This document shows, one piece after another, positions 1 through 7,593 of a stretch of 64,000 nucleotides of DNA (within the stretch, counting starts at the first letter, position 1; each line of letters starts with the position of its first letter). The notes below the pieces were generated by a model. The model saw only the letters and a program-made list of their open reading frames with translations, did not search any database and had not been told where the DNA came from. The stretch comes from Streptomyces sp. 846.5. GTDB taxonomy: Bacteria; Actinomycetota; Actinomycetes; Streptomycetales; Streptomycetaceae. The stretch spans positions 248,001 to 312,000 of the forward strand of contig NZ_SOBN01000001.1 of assembly GCF_004365705.1 (NCBI RefSeq), given 5' to 3'. The position numbers were made by a program, and so were the translations under genes.

Positions 1-655
1 CCAACGGATTGCCGGCCGCGGCGGCCAACAGCCGCCCGCGGACGGCGTCAGGCAGATCCGGAGCCCAGTCCGCGAGCAGGAGCGTGGCCTGGTCCTCGGA
101 CAGCGGAGTCAGTGGCACCGTGATCAACTCGTCGGGGTTCAGACGTGACCGGTAGCCCTCGCGCGCGGCCCCCACCATGACCATCGCCTCCGTGCCCACC
201 CGCCGCGCCAGGAACGCCAGGATGCTGACGGTGGCATCGTCGAGCCACTGCAGATCGTCCGCCAGGACCAGCACCGGGGCGGTCGCCGCCGCGTCCGAGA
301 TGAGGTTGAGGGCCGCCAGACCCACCAGGAAGACGTCCGCGACCTCGGCTTCGGCATGCCCCATGGCGGCATCCCACGCTCGCCGGTGCGCCGCCGTCAG
401 ATCCGCCGCACCGGCTGCCAGCGGCTGCAGGAGCAACTGCAGTCCGGCGTAGGGGATGTCACTCTCGGCCTCCACGCCGCTGGTGCGCAGGACGTGGAAC
501 CCCGACGCCTGGGCAAGGACAGCGGCTTCCGCGAGCAGAGCCGTCTTCCCGATTCCGGCCGGCCCGTGGACCAGCACGGCGCTGCCGCGGCGCGGCGATT
601 CGGACAGAAGACGAGCCAGTAGATCCAGCTGCCCCTGCCGACCGATGAGATCCAC
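1..655 (-). CDS. LAL/LuxR-type AAA ATPase regulator, N-terminal part (cut by window edge)
   Basis: The 218 visible residues are the N-terminal ATPase module of a large LuxR-family (LAL) transcriptional activator. The reading frame shows an IGRQGQLDLL entry motif, a Walker A GPAGIGKT near residue 35 and a Walker B-like VLVLADDLQWLD near residue 130. The start is a GTG at 655, because an in-frame TGA lies a few codons upstream. The C-terminal part, where a LuxR helix-turn-helix would lie, is outside the window, so the LuxR label is inferred from the ATPase type. The 147 bp to the next gene show no further coding signal. Confidence 0.8.
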   Translation of the reverse strand, partial: MDLIGRQGQLDLLARLLSESPRRGSAVLVHGPAGIGKTALLAEAAVLAQASGFHVLRTSGVEAESDIPYAGLQLLLQPLAAGAADLTAAHRRAWDAAMGHAEAEVADVFLVGLAALNLISDAAATAPVLVLADDLQWLDDATVSILAFLARRVGTEAMVMVGAAREGYRSRLNPDELITVPLTPLSEDQATLLLADWAPDLPDAVRGRLLAAAAGNPL

Positions 656-802
656 GTACCCCCCTCGACCCGGTCACGGGCCAGCGCGCTCAAGGGCCAA
701 GACTAGTGTGTCCGCTCCATGACCACGGCCGTGCGCTGTCGCCCACGAGCGCGTCCTACCAGGGCTCCTGCGACGAGCCGTGGGGATGCAGATCACTTCC
801 GT

Positions 803-1447
803 TCAGGTCACCGTGAGCGTCGGGGCGGTACTCCACGGCTTTCCGAGGAGCTGGTGGACCAGGTTGTCGCCGAGCCAGGTCTCGTAGCGGTCGGGGCTCC
901 AGCCGCGGTCCAGGACGAGGCTGTGGTAGATCTCGGGGAGTACCAGGGTGATGTAGACGTCCAGGGCGTCGTCGACGGTCATCCCGGGAGCGAGGTGCGG
1001 GGTGATGGCCTCGATGTGGCGGCGGAACGCCCGCTCCCGGCTGGCCATGATCTGGCGCAGCATCTCGGCGATCTCGGGGTCGGTGCGGACGGCTTCCAGG
1101 GTGACGGTCATGACGTCGTACATGGCCTGGAACTGGTCCCGCTGCAACCCCGCCGCCCGGCGCAGGCCGCGGGCCGGATCCGGGTCGGCGCAGGCCTGTT
1201 CGTTCTGGCGGCTGACGTCCAGCGGCGCGATGACCCGCTGGGTGATGTCCTTCAGGATCGCGGCCTTGTTCCCGAACGCCGAGTAGATGGTCGGCACGGG
1301 GATGTCCGCCGCCTCGGCGATCGCGGTGATCGTGGTCGCGACGTATCCCCGTTCGGCGAACAGGGCTCGCCCGGCCGCGGCGATCTGCTCCTTGGTGGCC
1401 TGCGCCTGCCGCTGGCGATGGCTCGGGCCTTCTCTCTTGACAACCAC
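803..1447 (-). CDS. TetR/AcrR family transcriptional regulator
   Basis: This is a 214-residue repressor-like protein. An N-terminal helix-turn-helix (about residues 15-62, with TTITAIAEAADIPVPTIYSAFGNK) is followed by an all-helical ligand-binding domain. The start is a GTG at 1447; an in-frame TGA lies just upstream. It is divergent from a phosphotransferase gene. The short shared intergenic region carries a perfect 19-bp dyad (1471-1489), so it most likely represses itself and the phosphotransferase in response to an unknown ligand. Confidence 0.9.
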   Translation of the reverse strand: MVVKREGPSHRQRQAQATKEQIAAAGRALFAERGYVATTITAIAEAADIPVPTIYSAFGNKAAILKDITQRVIAPLDVSRQNEQACADPDPARGLRRAAGLQRDQFQAMYDVMTVTLEAVRTDPEIAEMLRQIMASRERAFRRHIEAITPHLAPGMTVDDALDVYITLVLPEIYHSLVLDRGWSPDRYETWLGDNLVHQLLGKPWSTAPTLTVT

Positions 1448-1470
1448 ATCGGCATGGTATCACTCTACAA

Positions 1471-1489
1471 ATCATAGTTACACTATGAT
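1471..1489. promoter_or_regulatory. TetR operator, perfect 8-3-8 inverted repeat
   Basis: Arms ATCATAGT and ACTATGAT are separated by TAC. The site lies 24 bp upstream of the TetR start and 16 bp upstream of the phosphotransferase start, in an AT-rich island where both promoters must lie. Assignment to the adjacent TetR is inferred from symmetry and position. Confidence 0.75.
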
Positions 1490-1504
1490 GAAAGAAGCGA
1501 GGCT

Positions 1505-2710
1505 ATGGAAACCGTGCCTGGGATCACCGTGACCGGCGGCGTGCACATCGGACGGGCCGCACCGGACGCCGGTCGGCTGGCCGCCATCGGCCGCGCCGTC
1601 GCCGGGCGCGACGATCTGAGCCTGCGGTCCGTGACGTACACGGCGGTGGACTACCCCACGCAGACCATCGCCACCGAAGCGCTGGTCCGGGCCGGTTTGG
1701 AGCTGGCCGCTCCGAACGGGGACCGGGTCCGGGCGCGGCTGTTCGTCAAGGTGCTCCGCTCGGCCGAGCACTGGCCGATGCTCGGTGTCGTTCCCCCGGA
1801 GCTGCGCGCCGACTTCGTGGACGGCTTCCCGTGGCGGCTGGAGATCGCCGCCTACACCGGTGCGCTGCGCGATCAGCTACCGCCCGGAATGCGCCTGCCC
1901 GAGTTGTACACCACCGACGAACTCGGCCCCGGCCGGGCGGCGATGTGGCTGGAAGACGTGGACCAGCCATGCGACCTGCAGTGGGACACCGCCCGGTTCG
2001 CCCGGGCCGCGCACCTGCTCGGCCGGATGTCCGCACGCCGGCGATACGGCGAGGTCGCGCCGATCCTCCGGGCGGCAACGCGTTTCACCGAACCGGGTTC
2101 CGCCTTGCGCTACATGATCGAGGGACGGATCAGGCACATGTTCGTCCCGGCGATCGTCGGCGACGACCTGTGGACGCACCCGGTGATCACCGCGGCGCTG
2201 GCCGCCGTCCAGGACCCCCGGCTCATCGCCGACCTGCGTGCCTGGACGACAAGGATCGACCGGCTGCTGGCGTACTCCGACACTCTGCCCATGACCTACG
2301 CGCACGGTGACGCCAGCCCCCAGAACCTGCTGGTACCCGCCCAGAACCCCGACCAGTTCGTCGCCATCGACTTCGGCCTGGACAGTCCGCTGCCGGTCGG
2401 CCACGACCTGGGCCAGCTGCTGGTAGGGCTCTGCCACGCCGGGAGCCTGCCCGCCGACCGGCTGCCGGAAATCTCCTCGACCATCCTCGACGCCCACGCC
2501 GACGCACTGGCCGCCGAAGGCCACCGGGCGACGATCGACCAGATCCGCGGCGGCTACCTGTCCGGACTCGTCCTACGCTCGGCCTTCAGCGCGATCCCGC
2601 TGGAAACGCTCTCCGAACCGCCCACCGACCAGCTGGTCGCGCTCTGGGCGCGCCGGCTGCGCATGACACGCGCACTCCTGGACCTGGCCGACAAAGGCAA
2701 CCTGCCATGA
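1505..2710 (+). CDS. Phosphotransferase-family (aminoglycoside phosphotransferase-like) kinase
   Basis: This 401-residue protein has the APH/choline-kinase-like catalytic core. It carries a YAHGDASPQNLL catalytic loop (Brenner motif, with Asp as catalytic base and Asn as metal ligand) near residue 265 and the metal-binding VAIDFGLDS about 20 residues later. Members of this superfamily phosphorylate small molecules such as aminoglycosides, macrolides or sugar alcohols; the substrate cannot be read from the sequence. It is divergent from a TetR gene with a shared operator, so it is probably inducible, possibly as detoxification. Its stop overlaps the ATG of a small frame (ATGA). Confidence 0.85.
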   Translation: METVPGITVTGGVHIGRAAPDAGRLAAIGRAVAGRDDLSLRSVTYTAVDYPTQTIATEALVRAGLELAAPNGDRVRARLFVKVLRSAEHWPMLGVVPPELRADFVDGFPWRLEIAAYTGALRDQLPPGMRLPELYTTDELGPGRAAMWLEDVDQPCDLQWDTARFARAAHLLGRMSARRRYGEVAPILRAATRFTEPGSALRYMIEGRIRHMFVPAIVGDDLWTHPVITAALAAVQDPRLIADLRAWTTRIDRLLAYSDTLPMTYAHGDASPQNLLVPAQNPDQFVAIDFGLDSPLPVGHDLGQLLVGLCHAGSLPADRLPEISSTILDAHADALAAEGHRATIDQIRGGYLSGLVLRSAFSAIPLETLSEPPTDQLVALWARRLRMTRALLDLADKGNLP

Positions 2711-2883
2711 ACCCGCAGCACGTTCCCGCCGGTCGGCGGCAGCAACCGGCGACGCAGACGCGCTCCGGACAATCCTCGACGGCGGCCAGACCGAGCCGCT
2801 CCAGGGACCTGACCGCAGCCAGGTGGATCCTCAACATCGAGCGCCACTTCCCCGACAGCGCAGTCCGTACCTCAAGGGCTTGA
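2707..2883 (+). CDS. Possible translationally coupled 58-residue small protein
   Basis: An ATG at 2707 overlaps the phosphotransferase stop in an ATGA arrangement and opens a 58-codon frame ending at TGA 2883. The product is basic and Arg/Ser/Thr-rich, with a C-terminal segment DLTAARWILNIERHFPDS that could form a helix. I recognise no family. The stop/start overlap is the main support; the frame could also be chance in GC-rich DNA or the remnant of a longer gene. Confidence 0.3.
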   Translation: MNPQHVPAGRRQQPATQTRSGQSSTAARPSRSRDLTAARWILNIERHFPDSAVRTSRA

Positions 2884-2923
2884 CCCCGTCGACCGCGACT
2901 CGACATGAAACACGCAGGCCAGT

Positions 2924-3937
2924 CTAGGAGCGGCTCGGCAGCGACCGTGGCAGCCCGAACCATGGCAGCACGCTGTTCTCGAAGCGGGTCATCGTGCGGA
3001 TCCGATCGCCTGAGAGCGTGAGGACGTAGAGGCCGACGCCGTGACTGACACCGGTCGGGTTGCGCAGGTAAGCCCCGAACGCCGGCTGGCCGTTGGCCCG
3101 GATGGGAACGAGTTCGAACCTGCGGCCCGCATCGAAGAGGGCGGCGCAGAAGCCGGCCACGACATCCCGGCCCTGGTATTCGAACGGCATCGGCGGCATC
3201 GCCATGAAGACGTCGTCGGTCAGCAGCGCGACGAGGGCATCGAGATCGGCGGACTCCCAAGCGCGGACGAACTTCGCCACGAGCGCGTCTTCGGCCCGCG
3301 ACGCGACAGCCGGCGCCGGCGCGAGGTCGGCGATGTCCCGGGGCTGTCGGCGGTGGAGCGCCGCGCGTGCCCGTTTGAGGGCGCTGTTGACCGACTCAAC
3401 CGTCGCGTCGAGCATCTCGGACACCTCGCTCGCCCGGAAACCGAGGACGTCGCGCAGGATCAGGACGGCGAGCTGGCGCGGCGGCAGGAGCTGCACCGCG
3501 GTGACGAAGGCCAGGGAGACGGCCTCGGTCTGCTCGTACCGGCTTTCGGGACCAGGCGTCGTCGCGATCGCGTTCTCCAGCAGAGCGTCAGGAAACGGCT
3601 GCAGCCAGACGACCTCGCCGAGCCGGGTCGGTTCGGGCATCTCGACCCCGGGCACGTCCCACTCCTTGCCCAGGCGCCGACCTGCGGCGCGGCGCGCGTC
3701 GAGGCACCGGTTGGTGGCGATCCGGTACAGCCAGACCCGGAGGGAGGCACGTCCCTGGTAGCCGCCCAGGCCTTGCCAGGCAGCCAGCAACGTGGCCTGG
3801 AGGGCGTCCTCGGCGTCCTGGAAGGAACCGAGCATCCGATAGCAGTGCACCTGCAGCTCTCGAAGGTACGGCTCGGTCAGTTCCCGGAACGCCTCGTCGT
3901 CCCCGGCCTGCGCCTTCTCGATCAGATTCGCCGCCAT
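2924..3937 (-). CDS. SigJ/SigX5-type ECF RNA polymerase sigma factor with SnoaL-like C-terminus
   Basis: This is an ECF-like sigma factor of about 337 residues. Region 2 (about 8-75, with ELQVHCYRMLGSFQDAEDAL) and region 4 (about 130-185, LPPRQLAVLILRDVLGFRASEV) are followed by a SnoaL/NTF2-like domain (about 205-330) typical of the SigJ/ECF41-like group, where the extension modulates activity. A GTG at 3943 with a GGAGAGG ribosome site 7 bp upstream is an equally good start. It is divergent from a dihydrofolate-reductase-like gene across a conserved 32-bp dyad (3996-4027) that also occurs before the paralogue at 20456-21514. Confidence 0.88.
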   Translation of the reverse strand: MAANLIEKAQAGDDEAFRELTEPYLRELQVHCYRMLGSFQDAEDALQATLLAAWQGLGGYQGRASLRVWLYRIATNRCLDARRAAGRRLGKEWDVPGVEMPEPTRLGEVVWLQPFPDALLENAIATTPGPESRYEQTEAVSLAFVTAVQLLPPRQLAVLILRDVLGFRASEVSEMLDATVESVNSALKRARAALHRRQPRDIADLAPAPAVASRAEDALVAKFVRAWESADLDALVALLTDDVFMAMPPMPFEYQGRDVVAGFCAALFDAGRRFELVPIRANGQPAFGAYLRNPTGVSHGVGLYVLTLSGDRIRTMTRFENSVLPWFGLPRSLPSRS

Positions 3938-3995
3938 CACCACGCGCCACCCTCTCCACATCTCGTCTCATCCTGTACAGACGTCGGCCGGGGGC

Positions 3996-4027
3996 CGAAC
4001 TGGGCGGCCGGTCGACGCCCGGTTTCG
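3996..4027. promoter_or_regulatory. Dyad shared by both SigJ-type sigma-factor loci (copy 1)
   Basis: Half-sites CGAACTGGGCG and CGCCCGGTTTCG form an imperfect inverted repeat about midway between the sigma gene (start 58 bp away) and the divergent reductase-like gene (62 bp away). Aligned without gaps to 21587-21618 in the other sigma locus, 25 of 32 bases are identical and differences cluster in the centre. It is a promoter or operator element by position; its function is inferred. Confidence 0.6.
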
Positions 4028-4089
4028 CGACTCTCCGGCGCCTTCATGAGCAGCGGTTGACAACGCCGCCACAGATGAAGGGAACCGCA

Positions 4090-4674
4090 ATGGGAAAGAT
4101 CGTGATGAGCGGCCCGCAGAACATGTCGCTCGACGGGGTGGTCCAGGATCCGGACGGCAAGGAGGGCTTCAGGGTCGGCGGCTGGTTCCTCGAGTACGGC
4201 GAGGGACTGGAGGCATGGAGCGAAATCGCCCTCGATGACGCGCTCGGCGCTGAGGCGTGGCTGCTGGGCCGCCACAGCTACACCTACTTCGGGGAGCGCT
4301 GGCGGCCCCGCACCGGCCGGCTCGCGGACAAGTTGAACAGCATGCCGAAGTACGTCGTGTCGTCGACCCTCACTGAGCCCGACTGGAACAACACGACGAT
4401 CCTCAAGGGTGACATCGTGACCGAGGTCTCGAAGCTGAAGGAGGAGTTGGACGGCGAGATCGTCATCCCCGCCAGCTATCAGCTCGGGCACACGCTGATC
4501 GAGCACGACCTCGTCGACGAGGTCCGGCTCGTCGTCTTCCCGGTGGTGCTCGGCGCCGGAAAGCGGTTCTTCGGCGAGACCACCGGCAAGAAGCCGCTGC
4601 GACTGGTCGACGTCAAGACCATCGGCGACGGCCTCGTCGCCCTGACCTACCAGTTCCTCCCAGGACGCGGCTGA
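4090..4674 (+). CDS. Dihydrofolate reductase family protein (RibD C-terminal domain type)
   Basis: This is a single-domain protein of 194 residues. The N-terminal IVMSGPQNMSLDGVVQDPDG is the family signature (MSLDGxxA/Q-type), and the C-terminal half carries the LGHTLIEHDLVDEVRLVVFPVVLGAGKRFF segment of RibD-C/DHFR-fold reductases. The start at 4090 has a GAAGGG ribosome site 7 bp upstream. These proteins are putative NADPH-dependent reductases and are usually not true folate enzymes. The divergent sigma factor and shared dyad suggest it is a target of that sigma factor. A strong terminator follows. Confidence 0.85.
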   Translation: MGKIVMSGPQNMSLDGVVQDPDGKEGFRVGGWFLEYGEGLEAWSEIALDDALGAEAWLLGRHSYTYFGERWRPRTGRLADKLNSMPKYVVSSTLTEPDWNNTTILKGDIVTEVSKLKEELDGEIVIPASYQLGHTLIEHDLVDEVRLVVFPVVLGAGKRFFGETTGKKPLRLVDVKTIGDGLVALTYQFLPGRG

Positions 4675-4681
4675 GTGCGGG

Positions 4682-4713
4682 GATCCGGCGCCGCCGATCG
4701 ACGGCGCCGGATC
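4682..4713 (+). terminator. Intrinsic terminator after the reductase-like gene
   Basis: A perfect 12-bp stem (GATCCGGCGCCG with its complement) and an 8-base loop start 7 bp after the stop codon. There is no long T tract, as is common in actinomycetes. Confidence 0.75.
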
Positions 4714-4852
4714 TTCGGTCAGGGCCCGAGCGGATCACGGTGCAGGATCTTTGGCACGCCGTGATGTGTTGTTGCCTGGCGGGAGGACATGAAGTGGCCC
4801 CGGTGGCCGCGTCGGCCGCCGGGGCTTGATGTTCATGGTGTCGGCGTGGTGC

Positions 4853-5461
4853 TCACGCTGTCGCCGAAGGGCGCTGCGGGGTGTCGTCGATCGGAGCGGG
4901 GAAGCCGAGGGCGTCCAGCAGGGCGGGGAAGAGGTTCTCCGCGAAGGTGTCGCGTGAGAGCAGAACCTCCTCGATCCTGTTCCGGGACGGGGGCGTGATC
5001 CCCGCTGTGGTGGCCCAGGCGAGGGCAGCTTCGGCGGATTGCGGGACTTCTTCCGCGAGTTCCGCCCGCTTGTGCTGCACCGCTTCGTTGAACGCGGGCG
5101 AGCCGACCCAAAGGCTCATATCGTCCATGTCCTCGGGCACTTCGGCCAGCAGTGACGCTGCAGCCTCCAGGTTCAGGCAGGCCTCCCACGCTCGTCCCGC
5201 AGGGTCGAGACCGGTGACCTGCGCCATGTCGCTGTCGTAGACGGCGGCCACGCAGGCTGGTGCGTTCGTCCAGGCGACCAGCTCGCGCAGGTAGTCGGAT
5301 TCCCAGAGCTCACTGTCGAGCTCCAACGTCTGCCACCCTCCTGGCCTGGGATCCCGGGATCGGATGGTGTCTTTGACCTCCGGATGGAGGTCATCGAAGA
5401 CGGGCGCGGACAGCAGTGGCTGGGTGCTGCGGCCGAAGACCAAGTGCCCTGAGAAGCCCAC
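4853..5461 (-). CDS. Conserved hypothetical protein, 202 residues
   Basis: I do not recognise a family. The protein is acidic, Glu/Ala-rich and soluble, with no signal peptide or membrane segment. It has conserved-looking helical stretches (EVLLSRDTFAENLFPALLDALG near the C-terminus). Codon use is typical of a real high-GC gene. It stands alone between two gaps and shows no operon partner. Confidence 0.6.
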   Translation of the reverse strand: MGFSGHLVFGRSTQPLLSAPVFDDLHPEVKDTIRSRDPRPGGWQTLELDSELWESDYLRELVAWTNAPACVAAVYDSDMAQVTGLDPAGRAWEACLNLEAAASLLAEVPEDMDDMSLWVGSPAFNEAVQHKRAELAEEVPQSAEAALAWATTAGITPPSRNRIEEVLLSRDTFAENLFPALLDALGFPAPIDDTPQRPSATA

Positions 5462-5598
5462 GGGCCACCTCCTTCATGATGTTGAGGGCACCCTACGGCC
5501 CGACGCTGACAGCCTGGTCCTGTCACTCGGTGGTGCGGTCACGGTGATGGCCCACCTGCACCGCGATCAGCGTCCTGGAGGGATTCGTCCACTGCCAC

Positions 5599-6024
5599 CT
5601 ATCGGGCCCGGCTCGCTGCTCGCGGCAGGCAGGGGATCAGGACGGCTGCGACGGTGAGGTGGATCAGGGTGAGCGCGGCCTTGGTCCCAGTGGTGGCGTG
5701 CTCGGCGAAGACCGGCGCAAGGGAGAGCAGCGCGACTGCGGTGGCCAGCCACCTCCAGCCCGTCGTGGCGTGCCGGGTCCAGCGCTCCAGAGTGGCGAGG
5801 GTGCCCCAGCCGAGCAGCCCGAAGATCAGGGTGAAGACGGCGACGACGGGCAGGCCGACGGTTGCAGTGCCCGTGTAGTCGGTGAGGATGAAGTCGGCAC
5901 CGAGAGCGTCGGCGACCAGCCAGATCACGCCCGTTGCGAGCACCGCGCCACCCACGACGGCGGCGCGGGTGCGGCGGCGCCTGGCCGAGAGAGCCCTTGG
6001 GGCGGCCTGTCGAATCTCATCCAT
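5599..6024 (-). CDS. DUF6069 family membrane protein
   Basis: This is a 141-residue integral membrane protein with four predicted helices: about 20-38, 50-72 (LPVVAVFTLIFGLLGWGTLA), 85-100, and 115-132 (ALTLIHLTVAAVLIPCL). The spacing and the HLTVAAVLIP ending match the DUF6069 family of actinobacterial membrane proteins of unknown function. The ATG at 6024 is preceded by an AGGAG ribosome site and was chosen over longer upstream starts. No operon partner is evident. Confidence 0.75.
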   Translation of the reverse strand: MDEIRQAAPRALSARRRRTRAAVVGGAVLATGVIWLVADALGADFILTDYTGTATVGLPVVAVFTLIFGLLGWGTLATLERWTRHATTGWRWLATAVALLSLAPVFAEHATTGTKAALTLIHLTVAAVLIPCLPRAASRAR

Positions 6025-6284
6025 GGCAGTTCTCCTGGTTCGTTGAGCGGTGCGGCGGACATCGAGGGGCACCCATGAGTCGAACGGGATCCGTCCGGAT
6101 CGACACGTCGGGCCGTCGGCACGACGACCAACCGGAGGACCACTGCGGAACCGGTGACTGTCGCGCGACGTCGACCACTTCACCTTCCACAGCGACAACG
6201 GCAGGCCGATGTCTTGCCGTCCCGTCCGCGCGACTGGAACCCTTTGAGGGACCGACAGCCGCAGCGCCGTGGGAGGCCCTCCGC

Positions 6285-6992
6285 ATGGATGCGCACCTGC
6301 ACCCCCACGTCAGTCCACGCCGCCGTGCGGCGCTCGGGGCCGCACTGCTGGCCGCCACGCTCGCCGTGCTCCCCGCCTGCGGCTCCTCGAAGGAGCTCGC
6401 CGCCGCGGTCTCCTCCGCGGGCTCATCAGCCGCCACCACCGCGCGTTCCAGCCAGACCGCCGGCACCTCCGCGAGCCCAAGCACCTCTGCGAGCGGGAGC
6501 CCGTCCGCAAGCCGGAGCGCCTCCGCGAGCACGAGCCCGTCCGCGAGCACGAGCCCGTCCGCCACCCGCGCAGCCGGCCTCACCGTCAAACCGGACCCGG
6601 CCCGCGCCGGGACCTCCCTCACCCTCACCGTCTCCGGGTGCAAGGGCACCGGCGGCATCGGCTCCTCCACCGCCTTCAGCGCCGACGCCCCGCTCTCCCC
6701 CGCGTCCGGCGGCGGCAACCTGCTGACCGGCAACGCCACCGTCAAACCGGCCGCCCTGCCCGGCACTTACTCCGTCAAAGCCACCTGCAGCGGCGGCGGC
6801 ACCGTGACCGGGACCCTCACCGTGATGGGCGCCCCACCCTCCAGCGGCCACATCGGTACCGGCGCCGGCGGCAGCGTCACCCACGGCACCGACCCAGCGC
6901 TCGCCGCCCTCGGCGCCCTGCTGCTTCTGGGCGGCGCCGCCGCCTGGTGGCGGGCGCGACCCCGCGCCGGTGGTCATGACCGCGCCCACTGA
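6285..6992 (+). CDS. Secreted lipoprotein with Ser/Thr-rich stalk and C-terminal membrane segment
   Basis: This is a 235-residue surface protein. The signal peptide ends in a lipobox (AVLPACG, Cys about residue 32). It is followed by a low-complexity Ser/Ala/Thr/Pro stalk (about 40-105), a beta-rich domain (TVKPDPARAGTSLTLTVSGC, about 110-190), a hydrophobic helix (ALAALGALLLLGGAAAWW) and an Arg-rich tail. The C-terminus resembles sortase substrates, but no LPXTG or LAXTG motif is visible. The next gene, a sortase, overlaps it by 17 bp, so it may be that enzyme's partner or substrate. Having both a lipobox and a C-terminal anchor is unusual. Confidence 0.75.
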   Translation: MDAHLHPHVSPRRRAALGAALLAATLAVLPACGSSKELAAAVSSAGSSAATTARSSQTAGTSASPSTSASGSPSASRSASASTSPSASTSPSATRAAGLTVKPDPARAGTSLTLTVSGCKGTGGIGSSTAFSADAPLSPASGGGNLLTGNATVKPAALPGTYSVKATCSGGGTVTGTLTVMGAPPSSGHIGTGAGGSVTHGTDPALAALGALLLLGGAAAWWRARPRAGGHDRAH

Positions 6993-7593
6993 CGATCCGA
7001 AGCGCCGCGAGCGCCGGAACGCGCTGCTCGTGGGCGCGGTGGGCGCACTACTCATCTGGATGGCGGCCCACGGCAGCCTCCAGACGGCCCCTCAGCCCCC
7101 TGCATCCGCGGCCCTCGCCCGCACCGTCGACGGACGCGGGCCGCTGCCCGCCTCGGCCCCCGAACGCGTCCGCATCCCCGCAATCGGCGTCGACGCCCCC
7201 ACCACCGTCCTCGGCCTGGCCGCGGACGGCCACATCGCCGTGCCGTCCTACCGTGAGGCCGACCACATCGGCTGGTACCGCTACTCACCCGTCCCGGGCG
7301 CGTCCGGCACCGCCGTCCTGGTCGGGCACGTCGACACCCCCACCGGCCGCGCCGTCCTCTACCGCCTCGGCGAACTCCGCCCCGGCGACCACATCCTGAT
7401 CAACCGCCACGACGGCAGCACCGCCGACTTCACCGTCACCCGCGTCGCGTCCTACGCCGACAGCGCCTTCCCCACCGGCCAGGTCTACTCCCTCGCCAGC
7501 CCCGCGCAGCTCAGCCTCATCACCTGCGGCCACGGCTACGACCCCGCCACCCACCGCTACCTCGGCAACCTCGTCGCCTTCGCTTCCCAATGA
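6976..7593 (+). CDS. Class E/F-type sortase
   Basis: This 205-residue membrane-anchored transpeptidase has one N-terminal helix (about 16-31). The sortase beta-barrel begins at RIPAIGVDAPT. Catalytic His118 lies in LVGHVD and Cys184 in LITCGH; Arg194 ten residues on may serve as the third residue. Sortases attach surface proteins covalently to the cell wall, and the overlapping lipoprotein gene upstream is the obvious candidate partner. A GTG six bases earlier is an alternative start. The stop codon coincides with the border of an IS110 element, so the natural C-terminus may have been longer. Confidence 0.85.
   Translation: MTAPTDDPKRRERRNALLVGAVGALLIWMAAHGSLQTAPQPPASAALARTVDGRGPLPASAPERVRIPAIGVDAPTTVLGLAADGHIAVPSYREADHIGWYRYSPVPGASGTAVLVGHVDTPTGRAVLYRLGELRPGDHILINRHDGSTADFTVTRVASYADSAFPTGQVYSLASPAQLSLITCGHGYDPATHRYLGNLVAFASQ

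Noticed and set aside
3107-3125. GTTCGAACC-like string as a tRNA T-arm
   Set aside because: It lies inside the sigma-factor gene and no cloverleaf can be built around it.
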